From contig JAJFFT010000004.1 in NCBI GenBank assembly GCA_021776525.1, positions 1-64,000 on the forward strand: 64,000 nt of DNA, given 5' to 3'. The stretch comes from Robiginitomaculum sp. (GTDB lineage Bacteria; Pseudomonadota; Alphaproteobacteria; Caulobacterales; Maricaulaceae). Below are positions 16,201 to 24,383 of this stretch, in pieces. The translations under genes were made by a program, and so were the position numbers. Numbering within the stretch: position 1 is the first letter of the stretch; each line of letters opens with the position of its first letter. The notes under the pieces were generated by a model. It saw only the letters and a list, made by a program, of their open reading frames with translations. It was not told the origin of the DNA and made no database searches.

Positions 16201-18240
16201 TTAAAAATCAGGCAAACCATCATCGCCATTATCAGCAAAACCTTGATTGATCCCGTGCGCCTTTTGAACGTCGCCAAGCTGTTTTGCACCATCAAAATTT
16301 TTGGTGGCCGGAGGGTTATCAAGGTCGTTATCGACAATAACGAATGGGTCAAGCGCCCGTTGTAAAACGTCTTTTACTTGCTCATTTTCTGGCAAAGCCG
16401 GGTGACGCTTTAGACCGCCTTCATCGTCAGCGCTGTCATCAGCAAAGTTGGTCGCGCTATCGTGTCCATGATCCAATGATGCAATGGTGCGTCCGGTCCA
16501 GTCGTCAGCTTGTTTTAACGGGCAGTCAACATCACCCCCAATCACGCACTCAGGCGGATCCAAGCGGCGACCGGAGAAATTGAGGTCTTCATAATATTTT
16601 ATTTTTTGCGCCTTGATCGGCATATGGCCGGAAACCATGAGAATTTCTTCTTCGTTCGGAAGTTGCATAATTTCACCCGGCGTTAAAAGCTGACGCGGGG
16701 TTTCTTGACGGGAAACCATCACATGGGAAAGCCAGGGGGCGAGCCGGTGGCCAGCATAATTCTTTTGGGCGCGTAATTCTGTCATCGAGCCAAGCCCGTC
16801 AGAAATGCGCTTAGCCGTGCGCTCATCATTGGTCGCAAATGCCACGCGCACATGACAATTATCGAGAATGGAGTTGTTAGGACCGTAGGCTTTCTCGATT
16901 TGATTGAGGCTTTGGGCAATCAAAAAGGCGCGCAGTCCGTAGCCTGCCATAAAAGCAAGCGCGCTTTCAAAAAAGTCGAGGCGTCCGAGCGCCGGAAATT
17001 CGTCAAGCATCAACAAAAGCTTGTGGCGCTCATCTTTGCCCTCACCAAATTCAAGTTTTTCGGTTAAGCGCCTGCCGATTTGATTGAGAATTAAACGAAT
17101 AAGCGGTTTGGTGCGTGAAATATCTGAAGGCGGAACGACGAGATAGAGCGATACAGGCCTTGCCGCCATTACCAAATCGGTAATTCGCCAGTCACACCGG
17201 CTGGTGGCATTGGCCACAGTCGGATCGCGATATAAGCCCAAAAAACTCATGGCGGTAGAAAGTACGCCGGAACGCTCATTGTCGGATTTGTTCAAAAGCT
17301 CACGTGCGGCTTCCGCGACCACCGGATGAACCTTATGAACCTCTCCATCGCCAAGGTGATTGCTTTTAAGCATAAGCCGGAGCGTCTTTTGAAAGGATAG
17401 ATCCGGGTTCGACAAAAACGACGCCACACCGGAAAGGGTTTTATTTTTTTCCGCATAGAGGACGTGAAGGATCACTCCAACCAAAAGCGCATGGCTGGTT
17501 TTCTCCCAATGGTTTCGTTTTTCCAATGAACCTTCCGGATCTACCAAGATGTCAGCGATGTTCTGAACGTCGCGAACTTCGTTGCGCCCCTGACGCACTT
17601 CCATCAAGGGATTAAATTTGGACGATGCCGGATCAGTAGGATTAAACAGGATGACATGAGAGAATTTTGATCGCCAGCCCGCCGTTAATTGCCAATTCTC
17701 ACCTTTTATGTCGTGAATGACCGCTGAGTCGGTCCAGGACAGCAAGGTCGGTATGACAAGACCCACGCCCTTGCCCGAACGGGTCGGCGCGAAACACATC
17801 ACATGCTCAGGTCCATCATGGCGAAGATAACGCCGGTCTTTAAGACCAAGCATTACGCCGCGATTTGCAAAGAGATGTGCATCCTCGGTGTCTTTTATGC
17901 TCGCCCACCGCGACGATCCATACGTGGTGACATTCTTTGCTTGCCGAGCACGCCATAGCGAGCCGATGATCGAAACCACCATCCCAAAGACTCCCCCGGC
18001 AATTGCAATCAAACCCGCCGTTGAAAACACACGAGGAGCGTACCCCTCATATGCTATCCACCATTGATACAATCGCCAGGGAAGATAGACCCGCGTGCCG
18101 CCAACATGAAACCACGCAGGTCCAAGAGCATCCTGATAGCCGAGCGCATTCGCTGCATACTGCGTCGCCATCCACGTCGCCAAAACGACGATTGCCAACA
18201 CAATCAAAACTTGACCAATCAGGAATTTTGTAGGGGTCAT
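16201..18240 (-). CDS. traG: TraG, VirD4-like coupling protein
   Basis: A 679-residue type IV coupling protein that docks the relaxase-DNA complex to the channel. The ATG at 18240 has GGAG eight bases upstream. The N-terminus has membrane helices (about residues 5-28 and 75-98). Walker A is APTRSGKG (K157), followed by LVIPTLLSW and the conserved VIHDIKGENW. Walker B is LLLMLDEFPALG. The tail from about residue 590 is acidic and variable. It is the first gene of the trb operon and faces a non-coding region shared with the cargo gene at 18561. Confidence 0.95.
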   Translation of the reverse strand: MTPTKFLIGQVLIVLAIVVLATWMATQYAANALGYQDALGPAWFHVGGTRVYLPWRLYQWWIAYEGYAPRVFSTAGLIAIAGGVFGMVVSIIGSLWRARQAKNVTTYGSSRWASIKDTEDAHLFANRGVMLGLKDRRYLRHDGPEHVMCFAPTRSGKGVGLVIPTLLSWTDSAVIHDIKGENWQLTAGWRSKFSHVILFNPTDPASSKFNPLMEVRQGRNEVRDVQNIADILVDPEGSLEKRNHWEKTSHALLVGVILHVLYAEKNKTLSGVASFLSNPDLSFQKTLRLMLKSNHLGDGEVHKVHPVVAEAARELLNKSDNERSGVLSTAMSFLGLYRDPTVANATSRCDWRITDLVMAARPVSLYLVVPPSDISRTKPLIRLILNQIGRRLTEKLEFGEGKDERHKLLLMLDEFPALGRLDFFESALAFMAGYGLRAFLIAQSLNQIEKAYGPNNSILDNCHVRVAFATNDERTAKRISDGLGSMTELRAQKNYAGHRLAPWLSHVMVSRQETPRQLLTPGEIMQLPNEEEILMVSGHMPIKAQKIKYYEDLNFSGRRLDPPECVIGGDVDCPLKQADDWTGRTIASLDHGHDSATNFADDSADDEGGLKRHPALPENEQVKDVLQRALDPFVIVDNDLDNPPATKNFDGAKQLGDVQKAHGINQGFADNGDDGLPDF

Positions 18241-18560
18241 TAGTTTCTCCGAAGGGCGCACTCTTGCGTCTCTCACTATTCAAAAAAAGGCGACGAAACC
18301 TGAATAAGTCAAGAGGGTGGAAGTTGTATATACTTTTAAAAACAAATACTTATCTAGTTTACGACAGCATGGGAAAAGAAAACGAAAACAGGGGCAACCA
18401 GAGTTAAAACTATCCAAAGTGAAGTTTTTTTGTTATATTTACAGTTATGAGTACAAACGGAAGAAGTTGAGCGCTTCCACATGACCGAAAGGGGACGAAT
18501 CGAAGTCTGTGGAGCGTTTTGATAAACGACGATTGCCAGATCTGATTGCGAGGTGTTGCT
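18241..18560. other. Divergent intergenic region, traG operon / cargo
   Basis: This 320-base AT-rich region separates traG (minus) from the secreted-protein gene (plus). It must hold the promoter of the whole trb operon. I see several TTGAC-like and TATA-like words (for example TTGACT on the minus strand near 18306-18311) but no pair with convincing spacing, so no promoter is called. Confidence 0.35.
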
Positions 18561-19175
18561 ATGAATAAAACCCTTCTCGGCATTCTCTTACTGCTGGTAT
18601 TTTGCGTTGGACAGACCAGTATGGCGGCGGATGTACTTAATGCCGATGTGGCCGGGGTGAAGCTGCGCATGAGCGTCACGGAGGTTGAGGCGGCGATGAC
18701 GGCGCGGGAGTTTACCGAAAGGGGTCGGTCGCGCGCACCTGATTTCGGCCAAGCAGCGCAGCAGGAAAACCGGGTGGGGGTCAACCCAAGTGAATATGCA
18801 GGCGTTCAACAAATTATCTTCGAGACAGACTTCGAAAAAATGCAAATCAGATTTGTGCCAATGCCGAACGGTATGCGGGTTGCGTCTGTCGCGTATACAT
18901 TTTTTGGACCTGGCTCATCAGAAGATATGACCAAAGGCGTGCTGGCCAAATACGGTAAGCCCGATTATGTCAACAGATCGCTCAATGTTTGGGGCGATGA
19001 ACTGAACCCCTATAATCGACAAGAGCCATCATTGGAATACAGCGCGGGAGGAAGGGGTTTTGCGAGAGCGCGGGTTGGAAGCCTCACCCTTGCTGATCCG
19101 GTGCTGCGGCAAAAATCAAAAGATGAAATCAAAAAGGCTGCGACAGGTATGGGCGGTAAGAAGCCAAGGTTTTAG
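18561..19175 (+). CDS. Secreted hypothetical protein
   Basis: A 204-residue protein starting at ATG 18561 (MNKTLLGILLLLVFCVGQ) with a clear signal peptide cleaved near MAA-DVL. The mature start GVKLRMSVTEVEAAM recalls the short motif seen in BamE/SmpA-like and related periplasmic domains, where a glycine-leucine-x-M-S turn precedes a helix; the match is too short for an assignment. Later segments (FGPGSSEDMTKGVLAKYGKP) are typical of small envelope proteins that bind partners. It is the first cargo gene after traG, on the opposite strand, and stands alone. Confidence 0.6.
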   Translation: MNKTLLGILLLLVFCVGQTSMAADVLNADVAGVKLRMSVTEVEAAMTAREFTERGRSRAPDFGQAAQQENRVGVNPSEYAGVQQIIFETDFEKMQIRFVPMPNGMRVASVAYTFFGPGSSEDMTKGVLAKYGKPDYVNRSLNVWGDELNPYNRQEPSLEYSAGGRGFARARVGSLTLADPVLRQKSKDEIKKAATGMGGKKPRF

Positions 19176-19412
19176 TGGCTATAACTTAATTGGCCGCATT
19201 ATTCTGCATAGATCTTATTCTGGTTGCCAGTGTTGTGATGGGAGGTTTCTAGTCCCAAAGCGACATTCTGGATGCTGGTTTTAAGTCTGGTTTCTGGCGC
19301 GCTTTAGACATAGTGAGTGATATAAGGCGCTCAAGCTAGGACCGTATTATCCCAATATTTGACATTAGCCATTGTCTTAGGTGGAGCGAGAAACGGCAGC
19401 TTACTCATTGCC

Positions 19413-20345
19413 CTAAAGTGTGGCGATTAGAGCACCACGCTTTCTACGATATACGCCAAGTGTTAGCGTTTGGTGGTGAAACGAGAAGCTCTTGAATTCG
19501 AATATATGTTGATCGCCATTGTCATCTGTTAGAATGATTTCGCTGCCACCTAGGGGCCCGCCTTTGCGAGGCTCACAATATGCAACTACCTTATCGAATA
19601 CTGTTGTTTCCTTTATCGTCGAAAATCTGGATGCGAAAGCGGGAGACTGAATGAAGTGCTTGCACGGCGCGGATAGTTCAAACGATGCCGGACGAAGGTT
19701 TGGATGTGGGTGAACAGAAATTAGTCCAATGACCGGTATTTCTTTGCCCCATATATTGATGGACCGCCAAAATGTGGTTGAGAAGGTGTTGCCGAACCGG
19801 CCTTTCAGAGTTTTTAACGTGTCAAAGCCAGGAAGAAATGAGGCACATTCTTCAGAAAATAGATCTCCTAAAAAGAGTAACCGGCCTGCTGCATGATTGG
19901 CTTCAGCTTCAAGTTTGTCATGGCAGGCGGGCGCTAAAGTGTAGTCAACATCTCCCATCATGGACGCTTCATGCCAAGGGATAAGACTATGGCCAATTTC
20001 ATGTGCCTCGGTCCACCGGTGCTTTAGCACAGGCTGGTCTCTATCGAGCAGAATATGTCGACCATCTGGAATGTACAATGCTCTTAAGTCGAGCTTTCGA
20101 ACTGCTTCAAGAAAGAGCGTCGGCTCTTTGAGGAGGCGTTTCGCTCCAACCCTGATGCGGGATATGGTTTCGCGCATTACGCCAGGATCGTCCGCCGCGT
20201 AGTAAGAAAAGTCGAGCTTGAGCAATTCACGAACCGTCTCAAGTTTCAGTGGGGGTTCCGGATTGCCCAGTCCTTTGAGAACTCGGGCAATCCGGTTGTC
20301 AATATCCGCTTCAGTACGCGGCTTTAGGAATTCATTCTTTGCCAC
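19413..20345 (-). CDS. ImmA/IrrE-type metallopeptidase
   Basis: A 310-residue protein with the zinc-peptidase motif H115-E-I-G-H119 and a likely third ligand in LEAEANHAAGRLL (E146 or E148), which is the ImmA/IrrE arrangement. The C-terminal third is an additional beta-rich domain. In ICEBs1, ImmA cleaves the XRE-type repressor ImmR and releases the element from repression; IrrE/DdrO works the same way. Here an XRE protein is encoded directly upstream (19-base gap), so the pair probably forms a repressor/protease switch. What it controls is not shown by the sequence. Confidence 0.85.
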   Translation of the reverse strand: MAKNEFLKPRTEADIDNRIARVLKGLGNPEPPLKLETVRELLKLDFSYYAADDPGVMRETISRIRVGAKRLLKEPTLFLEAVRKLDLRALYIPDGRHILLDRDQPVLKHRWTEAHEIGHSLIPWHEASMMGDVDYTLAPACHDKLEAEANHAAGRLLFLGDLFSEECASFLPGFDTLKTLKGRFGNTFSTTFWRSINIWGKEIPVIGLISVHPHPNLRPASFELSAPCKHFIQSPAFASRFSTIKETTVFDKVVAYCEPRKGGPLGGSEIILTDDNGDQHIFEFKSFSFHHQTLTLGVYRRKRGALIATL

Positions 20346-20363
20346 GCGTACGGACCTATTTCT

Positions 20364-20849
20364 CTATTTCTTGGCGTTATCACTTAGGACAGTTATGAAG
20401 CCGTTAAGAGCTTCTTGTTCCAATGAATTAAGTTTCTCTATCGATTCCGACTGAGCAGCAAAGCGCACAGCGTCTTCGACATAGGTTACGTCTTTGGGGT
20501 GCATAAGGCCCGACAATCCCATAAGCTTGCGCTTGGAGACGTTAAAAACTTCAGCCAGCATGTAAACAGTTCGTGGCTCAGGAACATGGGACGTTTCTTT
20601 CTCTATGCTCAAAAGCTCTCCGATGTCGATGTCCGCTGCTTCCGCCAAATCAGGTATCGATAGGCCGCGTTCACGGCGCATCAAGTTAATGAACCGACCG
20701 AGCGCTAAAAGCCCATCATCATCATTACCTTCAACGACAACAGCGCTATCGAAAATAGGGTCTGCTGCCGTCAAGCCTGCGCTGATGTCAAAGCCATCCT
20801 CTTCCAGAATGAGCTCCCGGCGCCAGTCTTTTGTGATTTCAAATGTCAT
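20364..20849 (-). CDS. XRE-type helix-turn-helix regulator
   Basis: A 161-residue protein. Residues about 48-104 form an HTH_3 domain (GRFINLMRRERGLSIPDLAE, then IGELLSIE and the PRTVYMLAEVFNVS helix). An acidic segment of about 45 residues precedes it and a helical tail follows. It is placed between a GNAT-like protein (four-base overlap) and an ImmA/IrrE peptidase, so it is the probable target of the peptidase and the likely repressor of its own operon. Confidence 0.88.
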   Translation of the reverse strand: MTFEITKDWRRELILEEDGFDISAGLTAADPIFDSAVVVEGNDDDGLLALGRFINLMRRERGLSIPDLAEAADIDIGELLSIEKETSHVPEPRTVYMLAEVFNVSKRKLMGLSGLMHPKDVTYVEDAVRFAAQSESIEKLNSLEQEALNGFITVLSDNAKK

Positions 20850-21493
20850 GCTCCTTTTCCTTTCCCGATAAAAAGCTGCGCTTGTTCAGGTGTCATTTCG
20901 AAATAGCGCAAATTCTCGTATGTTCTATCCTGTCCCAGATCCGTCATGCCACAACGATTGAGATAAAAACGATTTGCCTGAGGAAGCGAATGTAAGCCCA
21001 ACCTGCCTTTAAACCCTTCCAGTATACTCAATTCTAAGGCGGCGAGGATAAGTTCTGTGCCGCAGCCTCGATAAAGCGGCGGATCACTAGCAATGTCTCC
21101 GCGATTCCAAGGCGCGGCTTCTATGTAATCCACATAGATTAGGTGTTGGGTCTGCTGTCCTTCGATGCGCGCCCTTTTTGTTGTGTCGACTGTCATCATC
21201 GCCTGCGTCATGCCGTTGCAAATTAATGCAAAAGACTGGTTGGCGAGGCGCTTTTCAATATCTTTCAACTTTGCACGCCAGTCCCAATGTCGACTCTGTG
21301 GCCAAAACCGACGTTCAATATTTTTCTGATTGAGAAGTTTTAACCGACGTTGCAGCTCCGGCATCCATTCTGCTTCCCAATCGGCGAGGTTTTTATCGAC
21401 AATGCCATGCCAGCATTCAGCTTCGACAAAGTTCTGCGCGGAATTGTCGTAAAGTTCAATTGCACGGATATCTGAAGGCTGTGCATCCGTCAT
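20846..21493 (-). CDS. GNAT-like acetyltransferase
   Basis: A 215-residue protein whose second half resembles a GNAT fold: a strand LIYVDYIEAAP, then PLYRGCGTELILAALELS matching the acetyl-CoA pyrophosphate-binding loop and helix (R-G-x-G-T pattern), and HSLPQANRFYLNRCGM, the usual late strand and helix. The first 80 residues are a separate helical region rich in tryptophan. It overlaps the upstream ribbon-helix-helix gene by four bases. GNAT toxins paired with RHH antitoxins (TacT, AtaT) acetylate aminoacyl-tRNA; this protein is longer and the similarity is architectural only. Confidence 0.65.
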   Translation of the reverse strand: MTDAQPSDIRAIELYDNSAQNFVEAECWHGIVDKNLADWEAEWMPELQRRLKLLNQKNIERRFWPQSRHWDWRAKLKDIEKRLANQSFALICNGMTQAMMTVDTTKRARIEGQQTQHLIYVDYIEAAPWNRGDIASDPPLYRGCGTELILAALELSILEGFKGRLGLHSLPQANRFYLNRCGMTDLGQDRTYENLRYFEMTPEQAQLFIGKGKGA

Positions 21494-21699
21494 AACATCA
21501 TAATCTCCGATTTTTCGGCGGTGGCTTCATTTTCAAAAAACAGCTTACCGCCTTCATCAAGACGTTCTTCCACGCGCTGATACAGGCGCAAGGCCTGACG
21601 CATGAGCACTGTTTTGCTCAAATCTTTCTTTGCACACATCTCCTCCAGAACGGCCATTTCGGCACCTGTGAGGTTCAACGTCATTGTTTTGCGGGCCAT
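21490..21699 (-). CDS. Ribbon-helix-helix protein, possible antitoxin/repressor
   Basis: A 69-residue protein starting at ATG 21699 behind GGAGAG. The sequence MARKTMTLNLTGAEMAVLEE followed by a helix with KTVLMRQALRLYQRV is a ribbon-helix-helix dimer fold (strand, helix, helix), and the acidic tail could wrap a partner protein. It is the first gene of a four-gene operon with GNAT, XRE and ImmA/IrrE genes. It is a candidate for binding the palindrome in the divergent promoter region and for neutralising the GNAT protein. Confidence 0.72.
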   Translation of the reverse strand: MARKTMTLNLTGAEMAVLEEMCAKKDLSKTVLMRQALRLYQRVEERLDEGGKLFFENEATAEKSEIMML

Positions 21700-21721
21700 A
21701 AACACTCTCCGTTAGGCAAAA

Positions 21722-21749
21722 AACATAGCAAAATCATCCCCATTGTCAA
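21722..21749 (-). promoter_or_regulatory. Sigma70-like promoter of the RHH/GNAT/XRE/ImmA operon
   Basis: On the minus strand TTGACA (21749-21744) is separated by 16 bases from TATGTT (21727-21722). The expected start of transcription lies near 21715, just before the GGAGAG ribosome site and ATG at 21699. Confidence 0.6.
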
Positions 21750-21774
21750 CTAATATTTGATTGTATTACAGCTA

Positions 21775-21803
21775 TTGACTAGCTAATATTTAGCTATTAT
21801 ATC
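21775..21803 (+). promoter_or_regulatory. Promoter of the ubiquitin-like operon with embedded palindrome
   Basis: TTGACT (21775-21780) faces TTATAT (21797-21802, spacing 16) or TATATC one base on. The spacer contains the perfect palindrome AGCTAA-TAT-TTAGCT (21781-21795), and AGCTATT is repeated on both sides of it. A repressor bound there would block RNA polymerase, and the divergent RHH or XRE protein is the natural candidate. Promoter and operator are inferred from sequence only. Confidence 0.5.
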
Positions 21804-21852
21804 ATTCACTAAGGCTGGCACCCGTCGGTCCATAGCAATAAGGAAAACGAAT

Positions 21853-22989
21853 ATGACTGACGAAATTGATATTGAAGATTGCGCATCCAAGCCCGGAGAG
21901 GCACCCCTGCCTTTCGCACCTGGCTACCGTATACGGCTGTGGACTGGAGACGCATTTGACGAGAAACGCCGCATTGAAGACGCGATGCCGACACCTGAAC
22001 AGATTCTGGAAACCTTCGACCTGCGTCCGGCGCGTGATTATGTCTTGCTGATTTTAGACCGGCACGGCGTGTCCGAATTGCCGCTTGGTCATACCATCGA
22101 CATCAGTAATCGTCGCACTGAGCGGTTTTTCGCCTTCAAGGCCGAGCGCACCTATAAAGTCGAACTCAACGGCGATCGTTTTACGTGGGGCGCGCCGACA
22201 ATTTCAGCAAAGCTGTTGCGCTTGATTGGGCGAGTGCCTGATAATCATCAACTCGCCCTTGCGAGGTCGGACAAAGCTGATGAAGTCTTGAGTGATGACG
22301 CCACCGTCAATCTGGCAGGAGATGACCTCGAAACCGTTACGTCGCGGCAGGCCACGTGGAAGCTGAAAGTCCAAGGTATTCTGCTGACGCTTGCCACTCC
22401 GACGATCATTGTTCGCGACGCTCTGATCAAAGCTGGCCTTGATCCAGACAAAGGGTGGACGGCGGCGCTCAAGATCAAAGGCGAGCCCCGTGAAGCGATC
22501 GGACTGGACGGGATTATTGATCTGACACGCGACGGTATCGAGAAACTCTGGTTGCGCCCGAGCAATATCCAAAATGGTGAGGCCCCTTGTGGGCTTCGCA
22601 GTGACTTTCAGCTTGGCGAGCATGATTCTGATTATCTCACAAAGCGTGGCCTCACTTGGGATACGCTCATTCACGGCGCGTCCCGCTGGGTTATCCTCCG
22701 CAATTTTCCTCTTCCAGAGGGCTATACCGTGTCTCATGCCGACATTGCGGTCCAGATTCCAGCCACCTACCCAATGGCGGCGCTGGACATGTTCTATTGC
22801 TATCCATATTTGCAGCTCAAATCGCGACGTACCATCCCCCAGACGACTGCGCGTCAGTCTATTGACGGCAAGAGCTATCAGCGCTGGTCACGTCATCGCC
22901 AGGGTGAAACTATCTGGAATCCGAACACAGATAGTCTGATCACGCATATCGCGATTATCGACGAGTCGCTTTCGCGCGAGGTCGGGTAA
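21853..22989 (+). CDS. Triple ubiquitin-like / E2-like fusion protein
   Basis: A 378-residue protein with two parts. Residues about 24-96, 99-165 and 168-236 look like three tandem beta-grasp units of the multiubiquitin type; each starts with a strand such as YRIRLW, YKVELNG or WKLKVQG and contains a helix. Residues about 248-378 match the prokaryotic E2 family E: RWVILRNFPLPEGYTVSHAD, then IPATYPMAALDMFY, then WSRH (345-348) and a W-x-P-x-x-D segment. Cysteines in or near the E2 part are C246 and C316. No Gly-Gly is seen at the ends of the Ubl units. The E1/JAB gene follows three bases later. The domain calls rest on motif recognition by eye. Confidence 0.85.
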   Translation: MTDEIDIEDCASKPGEAPLPFAPGYRIRLWTGDAFDEKRRIEDAMPTPEQILETFDLRPARDYVLLILDRHGVSELPLGHTIDISNRRTERFFAFKAERTYKVELNGDRFTWGAPTISAKLLRLIGRVPDNHQLALARSDKADEVLSDDATVNLAGDDLETVTSRQATWKLKVQGILLTLATPTIIVRDALIKAGLDPDKGWTAALKIKGEPREAIGLDGIIDLTRDGIEKLWLRPSNIQNGEAPCGLRSDFQLGEHDSDYLTKRGLTWDTLIHGASRWVILRNFPLPEGYTVSHADIAVQIPATYPMAALDMFYCYPYLQLKSRRTIPQTTARQSIDGKSYQRWSRHRQGETIWNPNTDSLITHIAIIDESLSREVG

Positions 22990-22991
22990 TC

Positions 22992-24383
22992 ATGATGGAG
23001 CTGACACTGGCTATAAGCGCAGGCGATCACAACGCCCTGAGGGCTCACTTGTTTCCCGGCGACGGCTTGGAGGCAGCCGCCATACTGATATGTGGGCGGG
23101 CAGGACAATCCGGCGAACGTCTCTGTGTCAGTTCCGTCATGGCTATTCCCTATGAGGCGTGCAAGACGCGCACGCCGACGCGGTTAGATTGGCCGGGCGA
23201 GTATCTAGATGACGCAATTGATAAAGCTGACGCGATTGGCGGTAGCATTCTGCTGGTTCACTCCCATCCCGGAGGGTATTTCGAATTTTCAAATCTTGAT
23301 GATAACAGCGATCAACTCTCCATCCCCTGTTTGCGACATGGGAGCGAGGATGAGAGTATTGCTCATGGCTCGGCCATCATGGTGCCGGATGGTGAAATGA
23401 AAGTCCGTCTCTATGGCCCGGATATGCAGGTTATTCAGGTAAAACGTGTTTGGCGGCTTGGGATAGATATTGTTGATATTTCCAAAGTTAATGCACCTTA
23501 TGTTTTACCGTTCTCATCTAACATGACTGATAAATTCTCCGGATTAAGCGCTTGTGTTATCGGCGTATCGGGAACAGGGTCTCCGACGATCGAGATGTTG
23601 GCACGCATGGGCTTTGGACGCATCGTCCAGGTCGATTTCGATAAGGTGGAGCCACGAAATCTAAACCGAATTCTCAATAGCACGCTCGCAGATGCGCAAG
23701 CGAAACGATTGAAGATCGATATAATGGAAAGTGCGGCGCGCCAACACCGACCCGATATTGAATTTGTCAGCATTGGAGCGGCCATCTCGGACGAGGAGGC
23801 CATTACCGCCTCCAGCGGATGCGACCTCATTTTCTGCTGTGTCGATACTATGGAAGGTCGCCTTTATTGCGATCTGATTTCCGAGGCGTGTCTCATCCCC
23901 CTTATTGATATGGGGGTTATTATTCCGACACGCGACAGCGAGAATGGCCTCCGGGTTGCGGATGTTTGTGTCCGCATCGATTATGTTTATCCGGGCGGCG
24001 TGACGCTTAGGGGTCGTGGTGAGATCACGGGTGAAGGGTTGAGAGCTGAAGATATGCGCCGGACTGATCCCGAAGCATATGCCTGCCAACTTAAAGAAGG
24101 ATATATCAAAGGCGTCGCTGAGGAAGCCCCGTCAGTGATTGCTCTAAATATGCAAGCAGCAAGTCGTGCGGTCATGGAAGCTGTGGCGAGATTGTGCCCC
24201 TACCGACACGATAAAAATTCCAAATTCGACCGCATCTTCATCTCATTGGCGTCAGGCGAAACAGACTATGAGTTGAGCTGCCCACCCGGTCCGCGCGGCC
24301 TACGCTCCATCTTTGGAGAGGGACTCAAATACCCACTTCTCGGGATGGTTGCCCGCATACAAAAAAACAAGGCCGTTGCATGA
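22992..24383 (+). CDS. JAB-type deubiquitinase / E1 (ThiF) fusion protein
   Basis: A 463-residue two-domain protein. Residues 1-160 are a JAB/MPN metalloprotease domain with the full zinc motif H90-S-H92-x7-S100-x-x-D103 and a possible catalytic glutamate near E55. Residues about 180-440 are an E1/ThiF adenylation domain: nucleotide loop GVSGTGS (191-197), D215/D217, N223 and R226 of the NLNR motif, and CCVDTMEGR near 282-290. E1 enzymes adenylate the Ubl C-terminus and JAB enzymes trim or remove Ubls, so both activities are joined in one chain. It overlaps the DUF6527 gene by four bases. Confidence 0.9.
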   Translation: MMELTLAISAGDHNALRAHLFPGDGLEAAAILICGRAGQSGERLCVSSVMAIPYEACKTRTPTRLDWPGEYLDDAIDKADAIGGSILLVHSHPGGYFEFSNLDDNSDQLSIPCLRHGSEDESIAHGSAIMVPDGEMKVRLYGPDMQVIQVKRVWRLGIDIVDISKVNAPYVLPFSSNMTDKFSGLSACVIGVSGTGSPTIEMLARMGFGRIVQVDFDKVEPRNLNRILNSTLADAQAKRLKIDIMESAARQHRPDIEFVSIGAAISDEEAITASSGCDLIFCCVDTMEGRLYCDLISEACLIPLIDMGVIIPTRDSENGLRVADVCVRIDYVYPGGVTLRGRGEITGEGLRAEDMRRTDPEAYACQLKEGYIKGVAEEAPSVIALNMQAASRAVMEAVARLCPYRHDKNSKFDRIFISLASGETDYELSCPPGPRGLRSIFGEGLKYPLLGMVARIQKNKAVA

